From contig MGCP01000003.1 of assembly GCA_001790455.1 (NCBI GenBank), forward strand, positions 1 through 19,520: 19,520 bases of DNA. The letters are read 5' to 3'. Positions within the stretch are counted from its first letter, which is position 1; each line of letters begins with the position of its first letter. The DNA comes from Candidatus Saccharibacteria bacterium RIFCSPHIGHO2_02_FULL_47_12 (GTDB lineage: Bacteria; Patescibacteriota; Saccharimonadia; Saccharimonadales; JANWIN01). Shown piece by piece: positions 7,821 to 15,774 of the stretch. The notes below the pieces were generated by a model, which searched no databases, had not been told where the DNA came from, and worked only from the letters and a program-made list of their open reading frames with translations. Both the position numbers and the translations under genes were made by a program.

Positions 7821-7849
7821 TTGTGGAAAAGTTCCGCTTATGCTATAAT
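7821..7849 (+). promoter_or_regulatory. Strong sigma70-like promoter upstream of the secreted-protein pair
   Basis: TTGTGG (-35, 7821-7826), a 17-nt spacer and perfect TATAAT (-10, 7844-7849), preceded by TGC so that it is also an extended -10. Predicted transcription start is near 7856, giving a leader of about 38 nt before the ATG at 7894. It separates the sugar cassette from the secreted-protein genes. Confidence 0.75.
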
Positions 7850-7875
7850 TATATCTGTTAAACATATGCACAAAG

Positions 7876-7884
7876 TGCTAAAAT
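7876..7884 (+). promoter_or_regulatory. Possible second, gene-proximal extended -10 element
   Basis: TGCTAAAAT lies 35 nt downstream of the stronger TGCTATAAT and ends 9 nt before the ATG at 7894. If used it would give an almost leaderless mRNA, which would fit the lack of a Shine-Dalgarno sequence at this start. No good -35 accompanies it. Confidence 0.3.
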
Positions 7885-7893
7885 AAACACCCC

Positions 7894-8448
7894 ATGAAAA
7901 AATTAATTCGCAAGAAGCTCTTCATCGGTTTAGTGTTATCAGTTTTATTACTAGGAGCTTTAGGTAGTTATACGGTGCGAGGTAGGAGTAAGAGTACAGT
8001 AAAATCACCATCACCCGTGACATCAACGTCGAGCACCGATAGTATCAACTACGGCCCACCGACAGAAGAAGAAAAGGCACAAGCTGAGCAGCATAAAGAT
8101 GATTTAGTACAGCAAGCTCAGCAAGGTACACAATCTAACTCTGGGCAGAAGAGACAAGGTACCCCAGTTATAACCAATGCCTCCCAAAACGGCCAGCAAA
8201 TTATAATAAACACTTACGTCCAGGGCATAGTTGAGGACGCGGGCACCTGCACCTTAACAATAACCAAAGGCCCACTAAAAGTCTTCAAAACAAATCAAGC
8301 CTTTGCAAATGCCACCACTACAGACTGCAAACAGTTTACAATTGACCGATCTGAATTTTCAGAAGCTGGAAACTGGAATATAAATGTTGCTTATAGTTCA
8401 CAAAAAGCTTCTGGCGTGTCAGAGACCAGAATCCTTAACATCCAATGA
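7894..8448 (+). CDS. Small membrane-anchored or secreted protein with C-terminal Ig-like domain
   Basis: 184 aa, family not recognised. The N-terminus MKKLIRKKLF is strongly basic and is followed by a single hydrophobic span (about 11-25), giving a signal peptide or signal anchor. Residues 30-95 are a Ser/Thr/Gln/Lys-rich flexible linker. The last 85 or so residues look like a small beta sandwich (IIINTYVQGIVED, CTLTITKGPLKVF, AGNWNINVAYSS) with two cysteines that could form a disulfide outside the cell. No Shine-Dalgarno precedes the ATG. Its TGA overlaps the start of the 951-aa protein (ATGA, 8445-8448), so the two are translationally coupled and probably act together at the surface, perhaps as anchor and enzyme (inference). 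Confidence 0.75.
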   Translation: MKKLIRKKLFIGLVLSVLLLGALGSYTVRGRSKSTVKSPSPVTSTSSTDSINYGPPTEEEKAQAEQHKDDLVQQAQQGTQSNSGQKRQGTPVITNASQNGQQIIINTYVQGIVEDAGTCTLTITKGPLKVFKTNQAFANATTTDCKQFTIDRSEFSEAGNWNINVAYSSQKASGVSETRILNIQ

Positions 8449-11300
8449 TTATGAAGCTATTTACTATACCCAAAGTCACAATTTGTCTTATGGTTACTAT
8501 TTTGGTGGCTTCTTTGGGCTTGGCTCAGAGTGCTTGGGCAGTTACGGGTAGTGACTTTAATGCTGCCTACATAATTGACGACAGCAAGTTCTTCAACCCT
8601 GCAACTATGGGCACAGCAGAGATTCAAAACTTTCTTAATGCAAAGGTTCCAGTCTGTGACACAAATGGCACACAGCTCTCAGGCCACGGTAGTTACAGTC
8701 GGGCTGAATGGGGCACAATTAACGGGGTGCCACCACCATATATTTGTCTAAAAAACTACAGCCAATCGTTTGGCTCTGTAACGGCAGATAGCTATTGCGC
8801 AGGTATTACTGGAGGCACCAAATCTGCAGCCAATATTATTTACGATGTAGCACAAGCTTGCGGTGTTAACCCTCAAGTACTAATTGTCCTACTTCAGAAA
8901 GAACAATCACTTGTTACAGACGAATGGCCCTGGCCTGTTCAGTACCAAAAAGCTACAGGTTATGGTTGTCCTGACACGGGAGGTTGTAATCCTGATCTAG
9001 CCGGTTTTTTTAACCAGGTCTATTACGCTGCCCGACAATTCCAGCGTTACGTAAAGCAACCACAATTGTTCAACTATGCAGTTAGCCGAACCAGCTACAT
9101 CTTATATAACCCAAACACTGCGTGTGGCGGCACAAATGTAACGATCCAAAATGGAGCCACTGCAGCGCTGTATAACTATACGCCTTACCAACCAAACCAG
9201 GCGGCCTTAAATAATCTGTATGGAACAGGTGATAGCTGTAGCGCGTATGGTAATCGTAATTTCTGGCGGCTTTATAACGACTGGTTTGGACCAAGTACTG
9301 GTGAAGGGTATGTATTAGCCACATCGTTTAATGACAATGGCGATCCACGACAGTGGGTGATTTATCACAATATAAAGCGCCATGTTCCCGATGAAGAAAC
9401 CATAAAGGCATGGGGCTTGGACCAGGTACCTCTAACACAAATGACTGGCCAGTATCTAGGCTCAATACCCTCTGCCTCTCATTTAACCAGATTAATGCGA
9501 CCCACAGGAACGCTAGACGTTTATTTTGTTGATGGAGGCAAGTGTTTCAAGATTTTATCGCCAAATATGTATGCTGCATGGGGCATTAATACGTCAGACA
9601 TACGGGATGTTAGTATAGATCTGGGCCGTGTACCTGTAAATTCTGGCTTACTTCAATATGCTGTTGACGACCCAAATACGTCTGACGTCTATATGGTGGA
9701 TGGTCTAAATGGTAGCAATCAGCTTGTTCTGCGTAAATATCAAGGTCCGGATCTACTGTCTGCATGGGAAGGTGACGGTACAGTGCCTACACCAATATCT
9801 ACGACCTACTTTAACTCTATGGATAACGCCATAGGATCTGTGATTGACACGACGAAGATTGTAGACGGCAGCCAGGAATACCAGGCTGTTGCGGGGCAGA
9901 AGTTATCAATGAGTTCCAGTGCTGCCCAACTGTATCCCGGAGTTGCAAAAAGCTATTCCTCAGCCACACTCAATCGTTTAGTTACCAGTGCGCCCGTTAC
10001 GCACTTTATCAGGGCGGCAAACTCTTCGACAGTGTACTTAGTGGATGGTCTCAGTAAACATTCTGTTGGCTCACCAGATTTAGTACGAGCATGGGGGATC
10101 GGGCCAAACCCAGCGGTTAATATAGTGACGCAGGGCAGTGTAAATTTACTTAGTAGCGGAGCGGCACTCAATAGTTTTGAGGCCGATGTTGGCGGGCAGC
10201 TCTACCTGATGGATGGGCGTAAAATTACCGTTCCAAGCGCCTTAGATGGGGCATATAGGACAACCGGCAACGTATATTCGCCAAGTTCGGCGCTAATGAG
10301 CCTGCTTCCGTTAGGCGAAACTGCCACAGGCTTTATGAAGGGTTTTCAAAATCTGCCAATATACTTAATGGACGCTGGCAAAAAACGTCATGTTCGTACG
10401 CCAGAAGACTTGGCTTTACTCAGCAACGGTGGAACTATTACCTCTGTCTCTGATTATGTGCTTAACCAATTTTTAAATGGGGGATTTGTTGGGTCGTATG
10501 TAACTGACGGAACAACCGAATATCTAATTGAAACCGGTACTAAACATTCCATCAGCGCTTCGGCAAAGAGTAACTGGCAAATTAGTAACCCAGATATATT
10601 GGCAGTAGAAACACTGGGTCGCTTTCCGACCGGTTCCGCTCTGGGTAACCTGTTTAAGTATTCAGATAAATATTATCGCGTTCACGAGGGTGTGGCATTT
10701 ATTACCGTTGATGCCAATATAGCCGAGATCTGGGGCGTTAAGGATGCTGCGACCATGAATAACCTTGTCGCAGACAAGTATCTGTCTACTTCCATGATGA
10801 CGCGCTTTGCTAAGTCCAAGCTGAATGGCGACAGCAGGCAATTTGTTGTCGATAATGGGGTGTTATATCATTTGAGCCCGGAGCAAGCAGCAAACCTAGG
10901 CCTTACGGGTAACATGCTAAAAATGGCGATGAACCCAGAAGGCATAACAGGCAGCATTACATTGTGGAGTGGGATTGTCGTAAAAGATGCAGCAAACAAA
11001 GCTTACGTTATAGACGGGGGGACTAAACGGTTGCTCGCAGATGGAATTATTCGAAACTTTTGGACAAACAATGGGTCTATTTCTGTGCAACAAATGACCA
11101 ACGGGTTTTTGAATCTGTTGCCTACTACTACAAACATTGAGCGTGCTGTGAAGGGTAGTGGTAGCAACATCTACGTGGGAGAAAACATTACAAAACGTTG
11201 GATCCAGTCCTGGAATACGTATGTCAACGAATATGCACCGTATGCTTCGGTAAACGACAGCCTATTGAATGTTTTGCCTAGCGGTAGCAATCTACCTTAG
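8445..11300 (+). CDS. Large secreted protein: lysozyme-like head plus about twelve degenerate repeats
   Basis: 951 aa. The signal peptide ends near residue 32 (LAQSAWA). The head, residues 35-285, begins FNAAYIIDDSKFFNP and contains NPQVLIVLLQKEQSLVT, which resembles the catalytic-glutamate helix of soluble lytic transglycosylases and lysozymes (candidate E153). Several cysteines follow, and the head ends NRNFWRLYNDWFG. It probably cleaves peptidoglycan or is a derived carbohydrate-binding relative. Residues 290-951 hold about twelve copies, by eye, of a degenerate 20-25-residue core such as VYLVDGLSKHSV...LVRAWGI, YVIDGGTKRLL and IYLMDAGKKRHV, separated by variable linkers. These may be propeller blades or a wall-binding array. 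The start at 8445 overlaps the upstream stop; ATG 8451 (MKLFTIPK) is an alternative. It converges on the beta-helix gene 1 nt beyond its stop. Confidence 0.85.
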   Translation: MIMKLFTIPKVTICLMVTILVASLGLAQSAWAVTGSDFNAAYIIDDSKFFNPATMGTAEIQNFLNAKVPVCDTNGTQLSGHGSYSRAEWGTINGVPPPYICLKNYSQSFGSVTADSYCAGITGGTKSAANIIYDVAQACGVNPQVLIVLLQKEQSLVTDEWPWPVQYQKATGYGCPDTGGCNPDLAGFFNQVYYAARQFQRYVKQPQLFNYAVSRTSYILYNPNTACGGTNVTIQNGATAALYNYTPYQPNQAALNNLYGTGDSCSAYGNRNFWRLYNDWFGPSTGEGYVLATSFNDNGDPRQWVIYHNIKRHVPDEETIKAWGLDQVPLTQMTGQYLGSIPSASHLTRLMRPTGTLDVYFVDGGKCFKILSPNMYAAWGINTSDIRDVSIDLGRVPVNSGLLQYAVDDPNTSDVYMVDGLNGSNQLVLRKYQGPDLLSAWEGDGTVPTPISTTYFNSMDNAIGSVIDTTKIVDGSQEYQAVAGQKLSMSSSAAQLYPGVAKSYSSATLNRLVTSAPVTHFIRAANSSTVYLVDGLSKHSVGSPDLVRAWGIGPNPAVNIVTQGSVNLLSSGAALNSFEADVGGQLYLMDGRKITVPSALDGAYRTTGNVYSPSSALMSLLPLGETATGFMKGFQNLPIYLMDAGKKRHVRTPEDLALLSNGGTITSVSDYVLNQFLNGGFVGSYVTDGTTEYLIETGTKHSISASAKSNWQISNPDILAVETLGRFPTGSALGNLFKYSDKYYRVHEGVAFITVDANIAEIWGVKDAATMNNLVADKYLSTSMMTRFAKSKLNGDSRQFVVDNGVLYHLSPEQAANLGLTGNMLKMAMNPEGITGSITLWSGIVVKDAANKAYVIDGGTKRLLADGIIRNFWTNNGSISVQQMTNGFLNLLPTTTNIERAVKGSGSNIYVGENITKRWIQSWNTYVNEYAPYASVNDSLLNVLPSGSNLP

Positions 11301-11301
11301 A

Positions 11302-14010
11302 TTACCAGACAAGTGGTTTTGTGGTTGGGAATCCGAACTGGAACGTGGCACTGGTTGCGCCGCTGCTATTGCTGTTTCGTAGTGACCACGTTCCACCAGT
11401 ACTTACTGAGCCTACAGTATCTGTGCCGTTTCCATCCCAATCGCCCACAACCGGATAGCTAGGCACAAAGCCAAAGTTAAATTCAGAAGTTGCAGGTCCG
11501 GCGCTGTTAGTATTGCGCTCAGACCAGCTATTATCTCCAAAGAAGACGCCTACATTATCATCACCATCGCCATCCCAATCGCCCACAACCGGAGTGGAAG
11601 GGAAAGGTCCGTATTGGAAAGATCCTGCATCAGCAGGTCCGATGCTATTGGAATCCCTTAGGTTCCAGGTACTGTCGGGGCTAACGACCCCGACAGTTTC
11701 GGTTCCGTCGCCGTTCCAGTCACCGCATACTGGTTTGGCATTTGATGCTCCGTAGCTAAAACTAAGATCTGCATTCCCAGTAGTATAGCTGGCACGCATA
11801 AACCAGCTACCAACGCTAAATATGACGGGCAGCTTAACGCCTGGTTGATTGGGATCCCAAGCACACATTAAGAAGTAGGAGGGGAAGCCATAGCCAAACG
11901 TTTGGTCAGCCGAACCGCTGGTCAAGTCGTTTTTTAAAAACCAGGTGGCACCATTTGTAAGTGCTGGCCTATCTATATTAACTAGTCTACAAAGAGAAAA
12001 TTCTGATGTTTCAGCAGGAGTGGAGCCAATTTTTTTAGTTGCCGTGGCTGTGATGTACTGACCACCCGGCACGCTACTACCGGGCGTGAATGAAAAAGCG
12101 GTGTTTCCATAAACATCGGTAGTTACTGATGTAGAACCTATATAAGTTTGTCCCTCCCCATAGTTTAAAGTCACGCCTGCATTGCAACTGTTACTACTGA
12201 AGAATTCTAACTGAAAACTTGTGCTAGGAGCGCCGTTGAATTGGCCACCTACTTTGGTATTTGACCCCACTGTCTTGGCTGCGTATACATTGGGGAAGTT
12301 CTGGGTTCTATTCGCACCTCCATCACTATCGCCGCCATCATTTAGACTGACATTGTTATAGCCCAAGTCAATACCGAGCTTTACATTGTAGCCGATTCCG
12401 TTGCCTACTATAGCGGTGTCAGTACCACCGGCTAGCATAACCCCGGCACCAGTATTACCTAAACTACCCCCGTCTGATGCCAAGCCTATATAGTTGCCAT
12501 CAATTCGATTACCTGTTCCGCCGGTAATGATCACGCCGTTGTCACCGTTAGCAGAAATCACGTTTCTACCATTGGATGTACCGTTGCCAATTCCATTGTT
12601 TGGCGAATCCGCGACTCCAATGCCGTCAAGGGCATTTTTTATATTGCCTGTTCCTGTAGCATTTGTGCCAATATAGTTGCCACGCAATTGGTTCCCCCCA
12701 GGGCCTATTATCAGGACACCGTTTTGATCATTTCCAGATATTAGGTTGCATCCTCCTGTACAAGAACCACCTGGTGTTGTGCCGGTTGCGCTGCCAATGT
12801 TATTGTCGTGAGCTGGCTGAATTCCTGGAGAGTAACCTATACCTATCCCCATTTTTATATTACCAACATCGGCGTTGCCTGCTGAATTAGTACCAACGTA
12901 ATTACCCAAGACTGTATTGCCCGTGGCACCATCGCCAGTTATGAAGATCCCCGCTCCCAGATTGCCAGAAATTACGTTTCTTGCCTCGGCGACTGTGCCA
13001 CCAATAGTGTTGTTGGCTGTTTCCTGAATTTCCAGACCTATGTCGCCGTTATAGATTGCAGATGTTCCACTCGCATTTATACCAACGTAATTACCCGATA
13101 CTGCGGTACTAGTTACGCCACTGTGCCAAAGACCAACTCCGTTTACCTGGTTACCCGATATTAAATTACAGGCTCCTGTGCAACCGCCACCGACTGTAAC
13201 GCCGACTGTGCCGCCTATAGTATTGCCAGAAAGTGTGGCTGAACCTTGCGCGTGATTAACCAAGATACCGTCGCCACCATTGGCTACTGCGCTGTTGCCT
13301 GTAGCATTTGTGCCAATATAGTTGCCGCTTATTGTATTACTTGATGCTGAGCCTCCGTCTTGTGCTGTAATTCCTATTCCGTTCTGCGCGTTGCCGGAGA
13401 TGATATTTCGGTCCGCCGCCACCGTCCCACCAATTACGTTATTGCTGGCGTCTACCAAATTAGTACCAGAAAATATTCCTATACCATCACCACTGTTAGC
13501 TGCAGCATCCGTTCCAGCCGCATTGGTACCAATGTAATTTCCGACTATGGTATTATTGCCCGAGTCAAGAAAAATGCCGTTGCTGCTGAAGCGGTTGATT
13601 ATCATCCCTCTGATAGTACTGCCGGCACCATTACCAGTTATCCTTAGACCTATTGCACTACTTCCAGCTCCATTACCGCTCAACTCAATCCGGGGTTCAC
13701 TTGCTCCGCAAGAACTGCACGGCTGAGTTGTACCGTTAATAGTTACCGGCCTAGTAATAGCTGGCATAGGAGAGGTAGGGATTATTTGTTTTTTACCATC
13801 ACCGGGAATATTAAAATCAATATCGTCAGCAATAGAAGTAGTGTTGGCGTCTATAATTGCTTGGCGCAGAGAGCCAGAGCCACTTTCGTTGGTATTGCTA
13901 ACAGTAAATGTGGCAGCTTTTACTTTTGGCACATTTGCAAATAACGAAAGTAATAAGCACATCAAGACAAGTGCTATTGCGACAAAGCGTCTACTTAGTA
14001 TGTATTTCAT
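11302..14010 (-). CDS. Secreted right-handed beta-helix protein with aspartate-rich C-terminal repeats
   Basis: 902 aa. The signal peptide covers about residues 1-32 (YILSRRFVAIALVLMCLLLS). Residues 35-110 match the N-terminal cap of CSLREA-like/beta-helix surface proteins (NESGSGSLRQAIIDAN, then VTINGTTQPC). Residues of about 110-560 are beta-helix rungs with alternating cores GNYIGTNAxGT and NIISGNxxNGIGI; six NY[IV]G-type units are visible. After a beta-sandwich linker, the last 200 or so residues hold five repeats of about 46 residues built on PVVGDWDGDGxDxVGV with WxLRNSNSxG, like calcium-binding VCBS/FG-GAP or dockerin-type loops. The final repeat stops at KPLVW, just where the next acidic loop would begin. 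Beta-helices often bind or cut polysaccharides, but no catalytic residues can be assigned, so adhesin or structural roles are equally likely. Confidence 0.88.
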   Translation of the reverse strand: MKYILSRRFVAIALVLMCLLLSLFANVPKVKAATFTVSNTNESGSGSLRQAIIDANTTSIADDIDFNIPGDGKKQIIPTSPMPAITRPVTINGTTQPCSSCGASEPRIELSGNGAGSSAIGLRITGNGAGSTIRGMIINRFSSNGIFLDSGNNTIVGNYIGTNAAGTDAAANSGDGIGIFSGTNLVDASNNVIGGTVAADRNIISGNAQNGIGITAQDGGSASSNTISGNYIGTNATGNSAVANGGDGILVNHAQGSATLSGNTIGGTVGVTVGGGCTGACNLISGNQVNGVGLWHSGVTSTAVSGNYVGINASGTSAIYNGDIGLEIQETANNTIGGTVAEARNVISGNLGAGIFITGDGATGNTVLGNYVGTNSAGNADVGNIKMGIGIGYSPGIQPAHDNNIGSATGTTPGGSCTGGCNLISGNDQNGVLIIGPGGNQLRGNYIGTNATGTGNIKNALDGIGVADSPNNGIGNGTSNGRNVISANGDNGVIITGGTGNRIDGNYIGLASDGGSLGNTGAGVMLAGGTDTAIVGNGIGYNVKLGIDLGYNNVSLNDGGDSDGGANRTQNFPNVYAAKTVGSNTKVGGQFNGAPSTSFQLEFFSSNSCNAGVTLNYGEGQTYIGSTSVTTDVYGNTAFSFTPGSSVPGGQYITATATKKIGSTPAETSEFSLCRLVNIDRPALTNGATWFLKNDLTSGSADQTFGYGFPSYFLMCAWDPNQPGVKLPVIFSVGSWFMRASYTTGNADLSFSYGASNAKPVCGDWNGDGTETVGVVSPDSTWNLRDSNSIGPADAGSFQYGPFPSTPVVGDWDGDGDDNVGVFFGDNSWSERNTNSAGPATSEFNFGFVPSYPVVGDWDGNGTDTVGSVSTGGTWSLRNSNSSGATSATFQFGFPTTKPLVW
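11432..11593. repeat. Pair of identical 24-bp direct repeats 138 bp apart within the acidic repeat region
   Basis: Identical 24-bp blocks at 11432-11455 and 11570-11593 encode PVVGDWDG on the minus strand. The 138-bp offset equals 46 codons, the period of the protein repeat. Nucleotide identity restricted to the loop core suggests either recent exchange between units or selection on the loop. Confidence 0.85.
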
Positions 14011-14016
14011 AAAACT

Positions 14017-14022
14017 TTTATA
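14017..14022 (-). promoter_or_regulatory. Candidate -10 box for a leaderless beta-helix mRNA
   Basis: On the minus strand TATAAA occupies exactly -12 to -7 relative to the A of the ATG at 14010, and no Shine-Dalgarno is present. That placement is the hallmark of a leaderless transcript. No convincing -35 was found, so the gene might instead be reached by read-through from rmlA, which ends 52 nt upstream. Confidence 0.4.
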
Positions 14023-14062
14023 TAAAGAACCGACCCCAATCTACATGCACGGAGTCTTAAAT

Positions 14063-14923
14063 TCATTTTATTATGCTCATCAGGTATGTGCCATAACCGC
14101 TTTTATTGAGTGGTTCGGCTAACTTTTTAATTTGTTCAGCATCAATGAACCCTTGCCGATAGGCTACCTCTTCTATGCAGCCAATCTTTAGCCCCTGGCG
14201 TTCTTCAATGACCTGAACGAACTGCGATGCCTGGTTCATAGACTCAAAAGTGCCGGTGTCTAACCAAGCGGTGCCGCGGTCTAGCAGCATGACCGTGAGA
14301 TTTTCTTTTTGAAGGTATGCGTCTAGCACGGATGTAATTTCTAACTCTCCCCGCTCACTAGGCTGGACGTTTTTGGCAATCTCAACCACATGGTTGTCGC
14401 AAAAGTACAACCCCGCGTTGGCATAGTTAGACTTAGGGCGCTCTGGTTTTTCTTCTATAGAGAGTACGCGCATTTTGTCATCAAATTCATAAACGCCGTA
14501 ACGTCTCGGGTCGGCAACTTGTGCGGCAAAACCAACCGCCCCGTCTGGGTTAACGGCAGCTTGCAGCTTAGTCTCTAGTTCTGACCCGTAAAATATATTG
14601 TCACCCAAAATCATGGCTACGCTGTCACTACCTATAAATTCTTCACCCACTATAAAGGCATCGGCCAGACCGCGCGGGTTTTCTTGTGCCTTGTAGCTAA
14701 ACCGGCAACCAATTTGCGATCCGTCACCCAGCAGCTGTTCGAAGCGCGGCAAATCTTGGGGTGTAGAAATTATTAAAATTTCGCGTATGCCAGCGCTCAT
14801 AAGCGTACTGAGCGGGTAGTAAATCATAGGTTTGTCGTAAATAGGAATCAGCTGCTTACTGACTGCCATGGTAATAGGATAGAGACGTGTACCTGAACCA
14901 CCTGCTAATATAATACCTTTCAT
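14063..14923 (-). CDS. rmlA: Glucose-1-phosphate thymidylyltransferase
   Basis: 286 aa. It converts dTTP and glucose-1-phosphate to dTDP-glucose, the first step of the dTDP-L-rhamnose route. The N-terminal signature GGSGTRLYPIT, then VSKQLIPIYDKPMIYYPLS, and MILGDNIFYG with the metal-binding aspartate (D108), are all intact. The longer open frame to 14968 is not used. The ATG at 14923 begins the conserved MKGIILAGG, has an AAAGGAA site at 14932-14938 and overlaps the rmlD stop as ATGA (14920-14923). It is the last gene of the pgm-rml operon. The length matches short-type bacterial RmlA. Confidence 0.96.
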   Translation of the reverse strand: MKGIILAGGSGTRLYPITMAVSKQLIPIYDKPMIYYPLSTLMSAGIREILIISTPQDLPRFEQLLGDGSQIGCRFSYKAQENPRGLADAFIVGEEFIGSDSVAMILGDNIFYGSELETKLQAAVNPDGAVGFAAQVADPRRYGVYEFDDKMRVLSIEEKPERPKSNYANAGLYFCDNHVVEIAKNVQPSERGELEITSVLDAYLQKENLTVMLLDRGTAWLDTGTFESMNQASQFVQVIEERQGLKIGCIEEVAYRQGFIDAEQIKKLAEPLNKSGYGTYLMSIIK

Positions 14924-15774
14924 TTGCCCAGTTCCTTTCTTACGTAGTCTTGTAAATCTTCCTGCCAATTATGAGGTTTAAAGCCCGTAGCTATAATTTT
15001 ACTAAGATCTAGCGTGCTTTGTAAGGGGCGGGGGGCTATGCCTTCTTTGCCTCTGTAGTACTCCTCTGTAGTCACACCTGTGACGGTGTTATTCATGCCT
15101 GCATATTCAAAAATATTCTGTGTAATTTCGGCCCAGCTGGCTAGCTCGCCGTCGTTGGTAACGTTATACGTGCCATATGGTGCTTTGGTGGTTAGTAGAT
15201 GATCTATGGCATCTACCAATGTGCCGGTAAATGTTAACCTGCCAGCCTGGTCGTTTACAACAGACGGATTAACGCCTTTTTTACCAAGCTCCAGCATGGT
15301 GCGCACAAAGTTTTTGCCATCGCCTATCACCCAACTGGTGCGCAATGTGTAGTGTTTTGGCACATCTGCCAAAGCCTTATCTGCATCTGCCTTGGTCTGG
15401 CCATAAACATTTATAGGGCTAAATGGCTCGTCTTCTGTATGCGGGCTTTTGGTGCCATCAAAGACGTAGTCGGTAGATATGTGCACGACCGTTAGGTCTT
15501 TTTCTTTTGCAACTTTGGCTAAGTTTTCAACCGCGACCGTGTTGGCCAGGTGTGCAGCATCTTTGCCTTCGGGTGTTTCGGCGCCGTCCACATTTGTATA
15601 CGCTGCTGCGTTCAAGATAACTTTTACGCTCGACCAATCGAAACCATCAACTGCTTTTTGGTCTGCTATGTTTAGCTCGCTTATATCTACGGCACGGGCT
15701 TTGGGGTATTTGGCCTGCAAGGCTCTGCCCAGCTGCCCATTGGCACCGATAATTAAAAAGTTCGAGCTATCCAT
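14920..15774 (-). CDS. rmlD: dTDP-4-dehydrorhamnose reductase
   Basis: 284 aa, an extended short-chain dehydrogenase. It reduces dTDP-4-keto-L-rhamnose with NAD(P)H, the last step to dTDP-L-rhamnose. The nucleotide-binding loop is IIGANGQLG (8-16), followed by ILNAAAYTNVDGAE, HISTDYVFDG and the catalytic pair Y124xxxK128 in NVYGQTK. The gene starts inside the end of rmlC with an 8-nt overlap (15767-15774) and its stop overlaps the rmlA start. RmlC and RmlD are one fused polypeptide in many Actinobacteria; here they are separate but overlapping. Confidence 0.95.
   Translation of the reverse strand: MDSSNFLIIGANGQLGRALQAKYPKARAVDISELNIADQKAVDGFDWSSVKVILNAAAYTNVDGAETPEGKDAAHLANTVAVENLAKVAKEKDLTVVHISTDYVFDGTKSPHTEDEPFSPINVYGQTKADADKALADVPKHYTLRTSWVIGDGKNFVRTMLELGKKGVNPSVVNDQAGRLTFTGTLVDAIDHLLTTKAPYGTYNVTNDGELASWAEITQNIFEYAGMNNTVTGVTTEEYYRGKEGIAPRPLQSTLDLSKIIATGFKPHNWQEDLQDYVRKELGK

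Noticed and set aside
13322..13647. Plus-strand open frames opposite the beta-helix gene
   Set aside because: Low-complexity Pro/Val/Ile/Ala shadows of the repetitive minus-strand gene; no start signals or family features.
11302..14010. Array of short DNA repeats that could be mistaken for a CRISPR or intergenic repeat array
   Set aside because: The repetition is the coding of beta-helix rungs and acidic repeats in an intact 902-codon frame, with variable spacing and no conserved direct repeat plus unique spacers.
14924..14968. N-terminal extension of rmlA in the longer open frame (15 residues)
   Set aside because: The extension reads rmlD sequence in another frame; the conserved family N-terminus, a good SD and the ATGA overlap all point to 14923.
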